From: Papio anubis
Lineage: Eukaryota; Chordata; Mammalia; Primates; Cercopithecidae
Assembly: GCF_008728515.1 (NCBI RefSeq)
Contig: NC_044978.1
Coordinates: 577,771-641,770 of the forward strand
Length of the DNA stretch: 64,000 nt
Direction of reading: 5' to 3'
Shown: positions 22,259 to 35,189 of the stretch, in pieces
How positions within the stretch are numbered: position 1 is the first letter of the stretch
Layout: the number at the start of each line of letters is the position of its first letter
Translations under genes and position numbers: made by a program
The notes under the pieces: model-generated
Databases searched by the model: none
Told to the model about the DNA's origin: nothing
The model's input: only the letters and a program-made list of their open reading frames with translations

Positions 22259-23718
22259 TTAAATGGTTGTAATCAAAATGTGGATAAAGTGTGAACAATG
22301 AAGGCCAGAATAATGTGGTGTCAGATAGAAATGAGGAACTTATTAGGAACTAGAGCAAAGCTCACCCGGGTTGTGCCCTGGCAAAGAACTTGTCTGCATT
22401 GTGTTCACGTGCTACAATCTGTGCAAGTTTCAGCTTATGAGTGATGACCTAGGGTGTCTGGAGGGAGAATTTCTAAGCAGCAAAGTGTTCAAGGCATGAC
22501 CTGGCTGCTTTGAACAGCCTACACTCAGATGTGGGAGAAAAGAAATTACTTAAAGTTGGAACTTACATTTAAAAGAGAAGTAGAGTGTAGAAGATTCAAA
22601 AATTGGGAGCTTGGCCCTGTGGTGGAGAAAGAATCCAAGCAGGCTGAGGAGCAACCACTTGCTCGAGAGATTTTCATGACTAAAAGGGAGCCAAGTGCTA
22701 ATAGCCAAGCCAATAGGAAAAAGGTCTTGAGGGCATTTCAGAAGCCTTTGAGAAGCCCTTCCCATCGCAGGCTGAGGGGCCTCGGAGAAAAGAATGGTTT
22801 CAGGGGCTAGGTCCAGTGCTTCGGCCCTGCACATCCTCAGGAGGCTGCTTCCTGTACCCAGGCCACTCTGACTCCAGTCTCAGCTCAGAGAGTCCCAGGT
22901 ACAGCTCAGGCTGCTGCTTTGGATCACACCAGCCACTGTAAGCCTGCACAACTTCCATGCAGTGCTCCGTCTGCAGGCGCAGAGAATGCAAGGGTGAAGG
23001 AAGGTTGGCGGCTTCCACCTAGATTTCGGAGAATGTAACAGAAAGCCTGGGTGCCCGGGCAGAAGCCTGCGACAGGGGAAGAGTCCCCACAGAGAGCCTC
23101 TACTAGGGCAGTGCCAAGAGGGAAGGTGAGGTTGGGGTCCTCATAGAGAGTCCCCACCAGGGCATTGCCTAGTGGATCTGTGGGAAGGGACCACCACCTT
23201 CCAGACCCCAGAATGATAGAACCACCGGCAGCAGAACCTCAGTGGAAAAGCTGCAGTCGCTTAACTCCAACCTGTGAGAGCAGCCATAGGGGCTGCACCC
23301 TGCAAAGCCACAAGGGTGAAGCTGCCCAAGGCATTGGAAGCACAACCTTTGCACCAGTGTGCCCAGGAAATGGGACACGGATTCAAGGGTTATGTTGGAG
23401 TTTAAGGTTTAATGTCCACTCTGCTGGGTTTCAGACTTGTGTGAGGCCTGTAGCCCCTTTCTTTTGGCCAATTTCATCCTTTTGGAATGGGAATGTGTAC
23501 CCAATGCCTGCACCGCCATAGCATCTTGGAAGTAAATATCATGGTTTTTATTTTAGAGACTTATAGGTGAAAAGAGCCTGCCTGGGGTCTCAGAGGAGAC
23601 TTTGGTCTTCTTAAATTGAGGTGATGTTGAAGTGAGTTAAGATTTGGGAGGACTGCTGGGAAGGCATGATTGTTTTGCAATGTGAGAAGGACTTGAGATT
23701 TGTAGGGTCAGGGCAGAA
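22259..23718 (+). mobile_element. MaLR internal region, right part
   Basis: Resumes at the duplicated TTAA with 'atggttgtaatcaaaatgtg'. It is collinear with the second MaLR copy over at least 500 bp: compare 'gatgaggaacttattgggaa' at 63482 with 'aatgaggaacttattaggaa' at 22331, and 'aatttctaagcagcaaag' in both. The open frames of 70-118 codons in this GC-richer stretch are fragments. MaLR internal regions derive from a gag-like gene of ERVL-related retroviruses and lack pol and env. Confidence 0.88.
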
Positions 23719-24121
23719 TGATGTAGTTTGGATGTGTGACCCCCTCCAAATCTCACACTGAAATGTGATTCCTAATGTTGGAGGAAGGGCCTGGCAGGAG
23801 GTATTTGGGTCATGAGGGCAGATTCCTCATGAATGGTTTGGTGTCCTCATGGTAAGAAGTGAGCTCTCACTCTGAGTTAATGCAAAATCTGGTTGTTCAA
23901 AAAAGTGTGACACTCTCTCTCACTCCCACTCCCTTCCCGTCTCTTGCCATGTGACACCAGCTCCCTCTCATCTTCTGCCATGAGTGTAGCTACCGGAAGC
24001 AGATGCCACACCACACTTCCTATACACCCTGCAGAAACTTGGGCCGAAATAAACCACTCTTATTTATAAATTACCCAGCCTCAGGTATTGCTTCCCAGCA
24101 ACGCAGTAATGGACTAACACA
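23719..24121 (+). mobile_element. MaLR (MST-type) 3' LTR
   Basis: A 403-bp LTR from 'tgatgtagtttggatgtgtg' to 'atggactaacaca', matching the 5' LTR block for block. A purine-rich stretch ('gggtcagggcagaa') lies just upstream as a polypurine-tract candidate. The flanking gcagg (24122-24126) is the right half of the target-site duplication. Confidence 0.92.
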
Positions 24122-25110
24122 GCAGGAGTCCAGCTTCATTCTTCTGTATGTGGTTGTCCACTTGGCCCAGCACCGTTAGTTAAAAAGACTTTTTCCCACA
24201 CTGAATGGTCTTGGAATCCTTGTTGAAAATAAGTTGACCGTAGAGGCCTGGTTTTAGTTCGGACTCTCAATTCGATTACATCGATCTCTGTGTTTATTGT
24301 TGTGCCGAGGCAGCACTGTCTTGCTCACCATTTCTTTGCAGTAACTTTTGAAACTGGGAAATTTAAGTCTTCTGACGTAATTCTTCTTTTTCAGGTTTTG
24401 GCTATTTGGAGCCCCTCGCAATTTTATATAAATTTTAGAATAAGCTTACCAGTGAATACAAAGAAATCAGCTGGAAATCTGTTAGGGAATGCATTGAATC
24501 TGTACCTCAGTTTAGGGAATGCTTTCACTTTAACAATATTAAATTAACAATATTATATATGGGTCTTTGGCCCTATAAACAGATATTTATCCATTTATTT
24601 ATGCTTTCTTTAATTTCTTTCAGAAATGTTTTATAGTTTTCAGAGTATAAGATTTTCAGTTATTTTGCTAAATGTATTCCTAAGTTATAAAATTCATTTG
24701 GAAGCTGTTGTGAATTTTATTTTATTTTATTTTATTTTTTGTGGATTGTTTATTGCAAGTGTCTACATATACAAATGATTTTGTACATTGATCTTATATC
24801 CTAACAATCTTGCTGTACTCACTTATATGGTCTAATAATGTTTTAGTGAATTCCTTAGGATTTTCTATATATAAGATCAAGTCATCTATGAAGAGATATA
24901 GCTTTACTTCCTTTCAAAGTGGATGAATTTGTTTCTTTTTCTTGTCTAACTGCCTTGGCTACAGCCTCCAGTGCAGGGTATAGAGTAAAGTGGTGACAAG
25001 AGTAAAAATTCTTCTCTTATTTTTTATCTTAGTGGGAAGACATCTAGGCTTTCATCATTCAGTATGATGTTAGCTGTGCAGATTATACTTTTAATCCCTC
25101 TTTTTACTAA
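24122..25110 (-). mobile_element. Old L1M ORF2, antisense (segment 3)
   Basis: Directly continues segment 2: 'gtccagcttcattcttctgt', 'ggttgtccacttggcccagc', 'ttttggctatttggagcccc', 'aatctgttagggaatgcatt' and 'ttcatcattcagtatgatgt'. The join across the MaLR is seamless once the 5-bp duplication is removed. A small (TTTTA)n run at 24718-24740 lies inside. Confidence 0.88.
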
Positions 25111-25935
25111 ATCTGTACTCGTTATACATCAGCTTTGAATGATTGATTTTTCTTGTCACTATGGGTAGTATATTTTTGTTTCTTTTAATGTCTCATCATT
25201 TTTGTTTAGATATCAGACACTGTGAAATTTACCTTCTTTGGGTATTGGATAATTTCCTAATATATTCTTAAGCTTCGTTCTCAGACACAGTTGAAAATAA
25301 TATAATTCATTGGATCTTTATTTTCTGCTCTATTAGCTGATACTAATATACTTAGTCTAGAGCTATTTTTCCTCATTACCAGGGCAAGATCTGTTTGACT
25401 ACCTTATCCAATGACCAGTAAAATATAGTTTTCTAATATGGTTAGTGAGAATAGGCATTATGTCCACTCCTTTTTGTGCTTTGGTGCTTATTTCTGATGG
25501 TTTTCTAGGCCTTGTGTAATTTTACCATACACATGCATTTAAATAGTAAGCAACTGAATAGACAAGGGGCTCTTTCTGAAGTTCTCCAAAGTCCTGCCTG
25601 TGCAGCTTTCTCCTTTCCAGTATTCTGTCCAGAAAACTCTGGCTCTCCTCACACTTCCAGTCTCCAGCTCAGTCTCTCTAATTGTGGGAGACTACTGATC
25701 ATCACCCACATCTCCCTCACGGCACTCCCTGCTGGTCACGCCCACCGGGCAGCAAGCTAGGACAAGCACAGGGCTCATCCCACGTGTTTCTCATCTCTCA
25801 TCCACTGTTCTTTGTTGCCTGATGCCCAATATTGTGAAAAAATGTTGTTTTGTATATTTTATGTACTCTGTCAATTGACTCAGGCAGGAGGATAAATCTG
25901 GAAACTTTTTTGCTCCATCTTGGCCAGAAACAGAT
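25111..25935 (-). mobile_element. Old L1M 5' region / 5' UTR, antisense
   Basis: 'gatatcagacactgtgaaat', 'taccttctttgggtattgga' and the terminal 'tgctccatcttggccagaaa' at 25912-25931 are recognisable from the 5' end of old L1M elements read backwards. The ORF2 N-terminal half and ORF1 that should lie between this and segment 3 are missing. This is either an internally deleted element or two adjacent L1s. Confidence 0.6.
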
Positions 25936-25984
25936 ATTTTTTAATGCACATTAAGATTTGAGAATCATGATTATGTGAATCTGA

Positions 25985-26150
25985 GGCCACACAGCTTTGG
26001 TTTGTGTCCTGAGTCTGCCACTTAATGGTACTCTTAAGCAAGTTATTTAACTAATTAGTGCCTCAGCTTTTGCATCTGTAAAATAAAATAATACCTATCT
26101 CATGAGTTTGTTGAGTTTTAGGTGAAAAGATGTCAGCGAAAAAGAGCTAT
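25985..26150 (+). mobile_element. MIR, sense
   Basis: 'gtcctgagtctgccacttaa', 'agcaagttatttaactaatt', 'agtgcctcagcttttgcatc' and 'tgtaaaataaaataatacct' follow the MIR core in order. Confidence 0.88.
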
Positions 26151-27745
26151 TATAATATTCTCTGTTTTTCTGTGTTGTTAAAATCTTAACAATAAGAGTT
26201 AATGCATACCTTAGACATCAATAGGCCACGTTGCCTATCCTTACACAATATGCAACTGGCAACAAAGCTCTCCTGGGAGGCTGTAGAATGTTGCTATAAA
26301 ATAATGAGCAACATTAGATAACTTTATGTATAAATATTTATATAATGATATTAATAACAGCTTTTAATTATAGAATTAGGCTATGAAATTGAGTGTTTCA
26401 TAATTTTAATTGTTTTGGCTCTATGTGTGTCAGTAATATAAAAAAACTTTGAGTTATGTAGCATTAGTGATGCTCAAGTGGGCACTGCATAAACATGAAC
26501 CCTAAGAATTGCTTTGAATTCATTTAATTTCTTCAAAACAAAAAGTCATAAATAATTACATGAAAATATATTTATTTCTAATTATGCAAAGCTATAAAGC
26601 ATAGTAAAGATTTTCTGTAAATGCCCACATTTAAAAAATAAATTATTATTTATTGAGATTTTTAAGGCAAAATTTGTTTTACTCATAAACTTGTAAAAAC
26701 ATCAGATTAGGGGCCAGAAAAAGCTATCTGAACATAATCTGATTTGTCATGTCTTATCTATTTTGATAAAACTTTTGAATTAATAGTGAGTTACTTCAAT
26801 TCAAAAGCAATTCTGCATTTCACTAGATTTCGTCAGTAGTACCGTATAACTCCTATTTTTTGCTTTCTCAGTTGAAAAATTGGAACGTTAATAGTGACAG
26901 GTGCTAGGAGCGTGTGCTCATGACTTATAAACCACTGCGTATATCAAACAACAAAATGTTATAAAAATGAGATCGTCAGGTTTTATTTTCTGAGAAGCAT
27001 GTATTGTCCTTCTCTCATCCTCAGGAGTTAACAAAACAATTGCATTAGCAAACAAATGCTCTTTTAATTGTGAAAGCAAGTCTTCTATTGAATAAAGATT
27101 TCTTAGAAATGTTTCAACAAACAAGGAACTCATGCAGGGTTTACTGGGGAAAGTCTCTGGCTACCATTACCAATCCTAAAGTATTATTGTAAGAGAAGAA
27201 ATGCAGTTCTTACATTTGTCTCTAAGTGAGATATGACCTGTTTTCCCACAAAAGCCATGTTCTTTTAATTTTATTCTTTCCATCCATATGCCATACTATT
27301 AGAAATATTTTCATGTTATTTGGTCAAATGCATAAAGTCAGGAACATTTATTTTTCACCACTTATTTGGACTATATACGTGATGAGATATTTGTTTCTTA
27401 TAAGCTGGGAAACAGCATGACAGGGCTTGCTGTGAAATGATAGGTGAGTTGCCACCAGCCCGTGTGCGCAAAATGATGTCTGTGGCCCCCATAGGAGTTG
27501 CTTAGTGGAGCAGATGAAAATATGGTCAAATGCAGGAAGGTGCTGGATCCTGGAGATGAAAATACAGTCGGCTGTGTGACCTCTAGGCCTACATTAGGGG
27601 ACCTGCTAGCTGGCTTTTTAGTCTGGGTTTCAGAATGTTTGTGGTGGGAATTCAGGGGAGGGAGTGAGAAAAAAAGTGGATTTTGTGCTGTGTGTTCAAT
27701 CACTGTAATAATTTACAAGAAATTTGATCCATTTCCACCTTTAGG
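26151..27745. other. Unassigned AT-rich unique sequence
   Basis: No gene or repeat recognised. Short open frames only (up to 101 codons), without domains. Confidence 0.5.
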
Positions 27746-27898
27746 GAGCGGGGAGGGATAGCATTAGGAGATATACCTAATGTAAATGACAAGTTAATGG
27801 GTGCGGCACACCAACATGGCGCATGTATACATATGTAACAAACCTGCACGTTGTGCACATGTACCCTAGAACTTAAAGTATAATTTAAAAAAAAAAAA
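27746..27898 (+). mobile_element. L1PA 3' end, severely 5'-truncated
   Basis: About 150 bp of primate L1 3' UTR: 'gggatagcattaggagatat', 'aacctgcacgttgtgcacat', 'ctagaacttaaagtataatt' and an A-run. It is nearly the same as the tail of the L1PA at 37.6-37.77 kb and belongs to the same age class. No clear target-site duplication was found. Confidence 0.95.
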
Positions 27899-30800
27899 TG
27901 TTTGCAGTTTATTTGCATAGGGAAAGATGTTTGTTAAATGAGTGGATGGCATGTGTGACACTGGATGAGCTGTCAGTCGTCCCTAGCACTGATTGCACTG
28001 CCTTGTTTTCTCAGTTAGGCTAAACTTGAATCTAGAAATGTAAAAAGTTGCCACGACACAGATATAAAATGTAAAACAAAAGCAAAAATTTATGAGTAAT
28101 AAAATCTTGAAGACCCTCCAGCACAGGCAAGTAGATTGACTTGGTGCAGGAACTGAGCTGTCCTCTACATTCATATATTTTTCTTCTACATAATAGGCAA
28201 CTAGAGAGATGTCCATTTAACCCATGTTATGCTTCAGCCCTACTGATGAAGCCTCCCTTCCTGCTTCCTTTTAGAAATATTACTACAGGAAGTATCCTTC
28301 ACGTGCTCTGAATTTAGCACTGTTACCTCAGTGGGAAAGTTTGTAGACAAAATGAAACAGGGCAAGAAAAATAATCTGTACGTTAGATCCTGAAGGGATC
28401 CAAGTTTAATCCCAGGCTCCTAATAAAACCTATAATAGAAAAACTGAGCTATACCATAAATTTCTTGTAGAATTCATCATCCAAATAAGATTTTTTTTCC
28501 TGCTTTTGCTTCATTCCTGTGCTGAATGCTTTGGCTCAGAGAGAGATTGCATCTGCTGTAATAGATTTATAGCACAGTAATATGAATTGATACTCCAGTG
28601 ATGCCTATCTTTGATTTTTGGATTTATGTGTTAGCTCCAACTTTTTAAAGTAATTTTTTTTTCTCCTATGAGACATATGATCATTGCTAAACTATCTGAG
28701 ATATCTAGAGACACCAGTGATCTTCGTAATGAACAGCGAGGGGCCCCAGATGCCAGGGAAACAGTCCTTCTTTCTGTGAAGAAGTTACAGCTACAGGTCA
28801 GAGCCAAATCTTTGGTTTTCCATCATAGATCGCGTATGCTGAGATAAAGTAGAGGGCATAATGAATCTGTTTCTAATAACCAAAGGAGTAAAGAGTCTGT
28901 TTTTAATAAGCATAGTTTTAGAATAAAGCAAGAGCCAAAAAAAATGCCAACTGAAATTATAATTATGACAAAACCTCCTTTTAAGAGAAGATGTATTGGA
29001 TCATTTACAGCCAAGCTTTGGACACATTAAAGTTTTAAAACTGTCCAAATTCTACCACAGAGACTTGAACTCCTCAAGCACTCACGATTGATTTGCAGCC
29101 TGGCAGCTTTGAACTTGAAGGGGTGCTACCTTTCAGATGCAAGTTGAAAATTAAAAGTACGGTTTGAGAAATAGGAGGTGTGTTTATAGTAAACAGGTGG
29201 CTTCTGTTCAAAAGAGAATTGCTGTAGACTCTTTTATGACCATGCTGATGCCGTGACGTATGAAGTGGAGCTTGTCACTTTCCCATCTGGTCTCGACAAC
29301 TGCTGGAGGTGGAACCCATTTAGAGCACCAAGCAGCTGCTCCTCAGTGTCTCATAAATAACCCAATCATGGCTCATTCTGCTTTTTATTAAACACAATTT
29401 ATGAGGATTGGGTCATTGTTCTCCGAGGCAATTGTCCACAGAGTGTGACTTTTAAGGAACTTGTTACTCAATGTGATCTTTAAAGATTAAAACTCAGTGT
29501 TAATAGAAAAATTGTGCAGTGTGTATCCAGTTTATATTCATTGATTGTACTTTATCTAAACAACTATGCTTGATAAAAAGCCCTTTCTGGTGAGGTGTAA
29601 TACCTATTTGTCTCAGAGCAACTCTGTGGACTTGCTTTAATCTCCCCTTGGACACATTAATCCATGAGTTTTTATCTCTCAAAGAAGCAGTTTTGGAAGA
29701 ATGCTGTTTTCTGCACACACCACTCAGCTCATTTACTTATTGCTATACTACTTTCGTGATTCACAGATAAAAGAAGAACGTTAAAAAGCAAGGTAGGATT
29801 TACTAGGTTTTTTTCCCAGTGAGATGTTTGATGCCTCATCAGATGAGAGAGTAATAGAAAAACAAAAGAGCATATTCCCGCCATATATATCAAAGGATTC
29901 TATTTAACTTCTAGTAGTTTGTGAATCCCAGCAGTGCTTTGCTCTGAATCAAATGTCTTGTTATAATAAGCTTGGCAGTTGAGATTATTTTTTTCTCTGC
30001 TTTGGATCTGGATTATGTTCAAATCATTGTTTAGGTTAAATGACACTTAGTACATGTGATTTGTCTGTGAATACCTTACTGTTAGGAAATTTTGACTTTT
30101 TTGGCAGAACATTCTCATCCATCATGATGTCACTGGCTGATAAAACACATAAAACCATGAAGTGTAATCACGTCTGTGGGTTTCCAATATGTTTGGTAGC
30201 AAAAGGATTCCAGTCCCTGTACATTTTCAAAACTCACAGTACATAGAAGGCAGAGAGAGGTACATCCATCAACAAGAAGAGACTGAGGGACTCTCAAGGC
30301 AAGCTGGTCCTAACTTGCTCAGAAATTAAATAGTGCAAGTTATTCTGAGTAGCCTCTCAAGGTCACTCACGAGTCCTTTTCCCTCAGTCCCTTTATATAT
30401 AACTGTCAAGATTCAAGATGTATTTAGGAGAGACATCCATTTTGTTGGAGTACACAAATGTCTTTGATTCTTTCCAGAAGCTATGAATCTATACAATTTA
30501 TTATCAAACTAATTAAACTAGTATGTTCAACTTAATAAAGCAGAATACAATGTTTACCATCCTTATAGCTTGCTAAATTCTGAATAGAAAGAAGTCAGCA
30601 ATGTGTTTGAGGCACTAAATTTGAAAATTGGAAGGTCTGTGAGTGCTGAGGTGACCTCGGCGAGGTAGAACTGAGTCGGTCTGCCGTTTCGTCATGTATT
30701 CTCTAACAAGCAAGAAATTCAAGCATGTCTGTAACAGGCTACTTTTATGAATGATGATCTTGGCTTCATTATTCTTCAACACAAAATTGTTTAAATAGTG

Positions 30801-32153
30801 GCATTATACCTCACCTCCCAGAATTCATTTCTTCCTATGTTTGATAGATGAGCTATAATTCAGTCTAAGTAGCATGGAAATCTCTAAAAGTTTTTCAGAC
30901 TAATTTCATTAGCACAACTACTACATTTGTATTTTTTAATAGTTGTTTCTGAGAAATTACTAAAATTATCATATTTATGTCTTTTCATTTTAAAGTGCAT
31001 TTATACTGGCTTTTCTTCTTTGATAATTTTTCTCCACAATTTTTATGTTTTGAAATGAGTACTGAAGAAGTTGGAGGAAAGATTGTGTTTTAATTTCTTT
31101 TCAAGTTTAACTTTGTAATAGTGAAATGACAAAGAAAAGATTGAAATTAATCAACAGTTTACATGGAAGATCTCAAACAACAAAATTTGGCTATCTGGAC
31201 ATGGATTTTGATCTTTTAAACAAAATGATGGATTCATGGCTAGAGACATTTTATTGTGAAATTCACTTTGAAGAAATGTGTATCTGCTGCACCGAAAGAG
31301 GAAGAATTAGTAGGACAGCACCCAGTGACTCTCAGGAGGACATTGCCTATGAGAATCTAGTCTCAGAGTGTGTAAAGAGTCATTCAATTTTAACAAAAGG
31401 AAATTAACATGATATATCAGGTAACACCAATACGTATTGAGAAGAAAGTCGTGATGAGGTTGTGTCCGCGGAACTGCGTGATCATGTTTCTAAAGAATCT
31501 GGTGTCACAGGAGCACAGGGTGGCAGATGCAAATACATGCAGGACCCCAGTGAGCAGGTTCTGAAGGGGAGACCATGGTGGGAGAAAGCCAAGGGGCATT
31601 GTTGTGAGAATTGTCGTGAGATGGCCTAGTTTGGTGGGAGAAGCTTCGTGCTTGTCTCACATAATTCATAACACAGAGAAAATGTGCCTGTCGTTGACCC
31701 CAGATATTCAGACATCTGGAAATCTTACCCTGCTAAAGCTGAATGCCCGAGGAATGTTCACCCTGCCTTTGTGACAACATCATTCCTTTATTTGTGAAAA
31801 CAATGAGGAGTACTTCCTGCTAAAGTGTCAACGTTCAGTGCTTGCAGTCTCTGGAATCTGCGTAAGTGGGGAAGGCCACGTTTAGACCCATCACTTAGAC
31901 CGGGCGGTTGTCTTTATAAATTAAGAGTCCCGCAGTCACTCAGCTGCAGGGAAACGAGAAGCCTTTCAAAAGCATGATATTGACAATGCAGTGGAAGGTA
32001 ATGCCAGTGAGGAAGAAACAGACAAAATCATGTAAAGACACCAAAAGTGACTGCATCGATCATTTCCTATTAAATTAGATTTAACTTCTTATGTATAGGT
32101 GAATGTAAACAAAAAAATGTAAAGATATAAAACAATGGTCAGAATTTATAAGG
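27899..32153. other. Repeat-poor unique stretch (about 4.2 kb)
   Basis: I recognise no transposon or gene in this interval. A 93-codon frame at 31126-31407 (plus) has a Lys-rich start and several Cys (EEMCICCTERG near residues 49-59) but no known domain and no upstream promoter evidence. A local inverted motif (aacccaatcat / aggattgggt) occurs at 29360-29415. A stretch this free of repeats, beside repeat-dense flanks, may hold conserved noncoding sequence. Confidence 0.5.
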
Positions 32154-32655
32154 GTGTCTGGAAACCAAAAGCTCTAAAAAGAGCTGAAGATTAATTGTGA
32201 AATATGTTAATAATATCAAGGTTTATTGAGATCTGTTCCCACAAAAACTGCTGGTCTAATGTAACTTACAGTATTGTTTGTGGGAGAAAGACAGTGTGCA
32301 ATAATATTATAAAAGCAACAAATCTATTATAGAATATATTAGGGGTGACAAGTGCTATGGATAAAACTAGACCAAGATCAGGGGTAGAGACGGGCAGGAA
32401 CAGAGATTGTCCCTGGAAATGAAAACTCTAAAAAGAGCTGAGGATTGTGAAATATGCTAAGAATAATAGCAAGGCTTATTCAGATCTGTTCCAACAGAAA
32501 TCTCTGGTCTAATGTAACTTACAGTCTTGTTTATGGGAGAAAGACAATATGCAATAATAAAAGCAAACAAGTCTATTATACAATATGTTAGAAGCGACAA
32601 GTGCTATGGCAAAAACTAGACCAAGATCGGGGTAGAGGTGGGCAGGTGCAGGCAG
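32154..32655. repeat. About 250-bp direct tandem duplication
   Basis: Copy one starts 'gtgtctggaaaccaaaagct' (32154) and copy two 'tgtccctggaaatgaaaact' (32408). Both continue through 'ctctaaaaagagctga', 'gatctgttcc', 'ctggtctaatgtaacttaca', 'gacaagtgctatgg' and 'aactagaccaagatc' to 'gggcagg'. The offset falls from 254 to 248 through small indels. Divergence is roughly one base in eight by eye. The right part of each copy is L2-like. Confidence 0.93.
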
Positions 32656-33235
32656 GCAAGGTGGGCTCATGAGCAGGTAATGTTTAAGCGAGGACTGAAA
32701 GTGGGTGAGGAAATTAGCCACGAGCACGGTGAGAGGAAGAACATTCTAGGCAGAGGGAACCGTGAGCATAAAGGCCCTCACATGGGAGCCCGCTGTGTGT
32801 CTGAGGTGCGGTGTGGAAGCCCGTGTGCTGGCTGGGGAGCGACAATGGGGAGCACACTTGCTGGGAAAAGGGGGTGTGGTGGGGAGGTGATGGTGTGCAG
32901 AGGACAGAAACTGTGCTAGGTCCTTCTCCCACTCTCGGTGAAGTGGGGAGCCCTGACCACAGGGGTGATGTCAATTTGATTAAGCTTCAAAAGGATAATT
33001 CTGGATGCTGTATTGAAAGTCAATTTTAGGGCAGTTAGGATGAATAATTTTTAAAAAAGGTTTAAAGGCCTGGGGAAGCCCGGTGAGGGTAGTGGTTATG
33101 CAGGCCAGGCCAGATGATGCAGCAGTGGAGACAATTGCCAGTGTTAGAACGGTCATTGTATTTTGAAGATAAAACTAAATGGTCTACACAAGGGCTGACA
33201 GGGTTCAGACCTGACTTTGCAAGTCATGTTCTTGG
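32280..33235 (-). mobile_element. L2 LINE, antisense (partly duplicated)
   Basis: Reversed L2 blocks in order are 'gacaagtgctatggcaaaaa', 'gaagaacattctaggcagag', 'ggaaccgtgagcataaaggc', 'aaggataattctggatgctg' and 'tattttgaagataaaactaa'. These match L2 text such as 'agcattccaggcagagggaa' and 'aggatcactctggctgctgt'. The left end is duplicated as described above. Confidence 0.75.
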
Positions 33236-34479
33236 TGACCAGTGTCTCCTGAGAAGCCGACCACCTCCACACAGGTCTCTCACTCCACAACTCCTCTCAT
33301 GATTGCATCATCATTGCAAAGAGCTTCTTTTTTCTTACTAAAGCTTGGCCTTCAGTCTTTTTGTTGTGTTCATCCAATAAATCATTTCTGCAGAGGCTGC
33401 TCCTTCGTGAAGTCCATTCCCTAATCTCCCCCTGGCCTGCCTCGCTTCAGATCCTGTCTCCTCGGGAGTCTGTGTCTCTGCGTTGCTGACTGCAGGGCTG
33501 CAGATCAGATTCCTACAAAGACCTTGTCTCTCCTGGCTGGCCATGCTGATAGCGAGTATGACCTTGAATTATTTAAGATAGAAAACACCAAGATTTCTAC
33601 AGAGAGATTTTACATTGCTGGAGTTAGAGAAGAGATGCAGTTGTCACTAGGGTGTTAAATAAAGAACCACAGGAAGGGACTATGTGACAAATATCTCGGT
33701 AAGTTGAGAACATGGCTGACTGCAACTGTAAACTGTAGAAATTCAAATCTCATACATTTATCTTGTTCAATATTAAATATTTACAAATTAGAGTATCTAC
33801 CTGTTGTATTTACTTATAATGGAATGGGCCCATAACTCAATCTGATCCATTTTTTAAAAGAAAATCCCTATAATTTATTGTTTCTAAAATCATAAAATTG
33901 TTTTACTTTCTTAGTAATTTACCTGGCTTTAAATACCATTCTTGGTGTGAGAGACTCTTACACTAATCTAAGTTGCCAGTGTTGTCAGCAATAATAAACT
34001 GTCAACTACTATTTTTTTCAAAATTATCTCATTAGACTACCATAGTGTTTTATAATGAGTTCCTTCATACTGAACATCCATTACTTTATGTGACTCCATC
34101 CAAATAAAGCTCAAAAATTTATCATGAATGGAAATAGAGCCAGTTTTGAAACTGCAGGAAGACTGGCTCTGAATTTAGTATACACATTGACAATCATAAC
34201 AAGAAGAGAAGTGTGTACTCACTTAACAGGTATACAAACCTATTGATTTGTTGCTTCCTGTTGGACACTTGAACCGTTAAAAAACATTTCAAAGAAAATG
34301 TGTTGAATCTAATCGTAATGTTTGTCTATTGGTGTTAGTAATGCCAGTGTTTAGAATCTTGAGCTTCGTATCTTCTCTTCTCAAAGCCAACTTTCGTGAT
34401 ATATTCAATAGCTATTCTCATCCTTTGCCTATTGTTCTTAGTTAGGACTCCAGAAGAGATAAACAAAGAAGACACATGA
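33236..34479. other. Unassigned sequence
   Basis: A moderately GC-rich start (33240-33550) is followed by AT-rich DNA. No gene or repeat recognised. Confidence 0.45.
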
Positions 34480-34740
34480 AGGTAAATGTATTAATTCAAT
34501 ATATATTCATCGGAGGCCCACCATGTTAGAGATATAGTAGAGAAAAAACAAATCTTCAACTTGGATAGCATTTAAATTGTACTTGGAGAGGAGGCAGACA
34601 ATGAAAACAAATAATTATATACCGTATAAAGTGGAAATAAGTGCCATGAAGAAGAATAAATCAGGAAAGAGATTAGAGATAAATGGGTGGGGTGGTGCTA
34701 TTTTATGTAGAGCAGTCAATGTGTTCTCTTTAACGCTAAG
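34480..34740 (-). mobile_element. L2 3' end, antisense
   Basis: 'gtattaattcaatatatatt', 'gaggaggcagacaatgaaaa', 'aagtgccatgaagaagaata' and 'tgggtggggtggtgctattt' follow the reversed L2 3' end. Confidence 0.75.
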
Positions 34741-35189
34741 TACTGTGACAACCCATTCCTTTGTAGGTTCATAGCCCTGGTGAGCTCTGCTGACTTCTGT
34801 TGAGCCACAGGAAGCCCTTGTGCTTAACTGAGCCAGCCCACATAGGCTTCCTTTCCTTTGGGCCTGACTCTGGAATTCGTTTGGCTTCTCAATGTTGTAT
34901 GAGACTAAGGATAGAGCCCACACTCCTTTCATCATATCAACGGATGAGAAAGATGTTCCAAAATAGTGTGGACTCAGAAGAAAAACAAAACAGTCATCAT
35001 ATAAAAGGAGAGTCCCATGGAAATAATCCAGAGGACATGCTAAAGAGTTTCCAATGCCTTGCACACTGAAAGCACACTCCAGCAACATTGCCCAGCATGC
35101 TTGGCCTTGACTAATGTCCCGTGTGCTCCTTGGGCTAAGACGAGATAATCTCGGGGTTGGGGTAAGCCTTGAGTTCCATTACAGCGGAG
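34741..35189. other. Unassigned sequence
   Basis: A 157-codon minus-strand frame (34615-35088) covers this stretch and part of the L2. It crosses a repeat boundary and shows no domain, so it is not called as a gene. Confidence 0.4.

Noticed and set aside
22529..23521. Several 70-118 codon frames on both strands
   Set aside because: They lie in the MaLR internal region, and the collinear second copy does not preserve the same frames.
31126..31407. 93-codon frame in the repeat-poor interval, considered as a small gene
   Set aside because: No homology recognised, no splice or promoter signals that stand out, and the length is within chance expectation. Left as a note only.
34615..35088. 157-codon minus-strand frame
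   Set aside because: It starts in unique DNA and ends inside an antisense L2, with no recognised domain.
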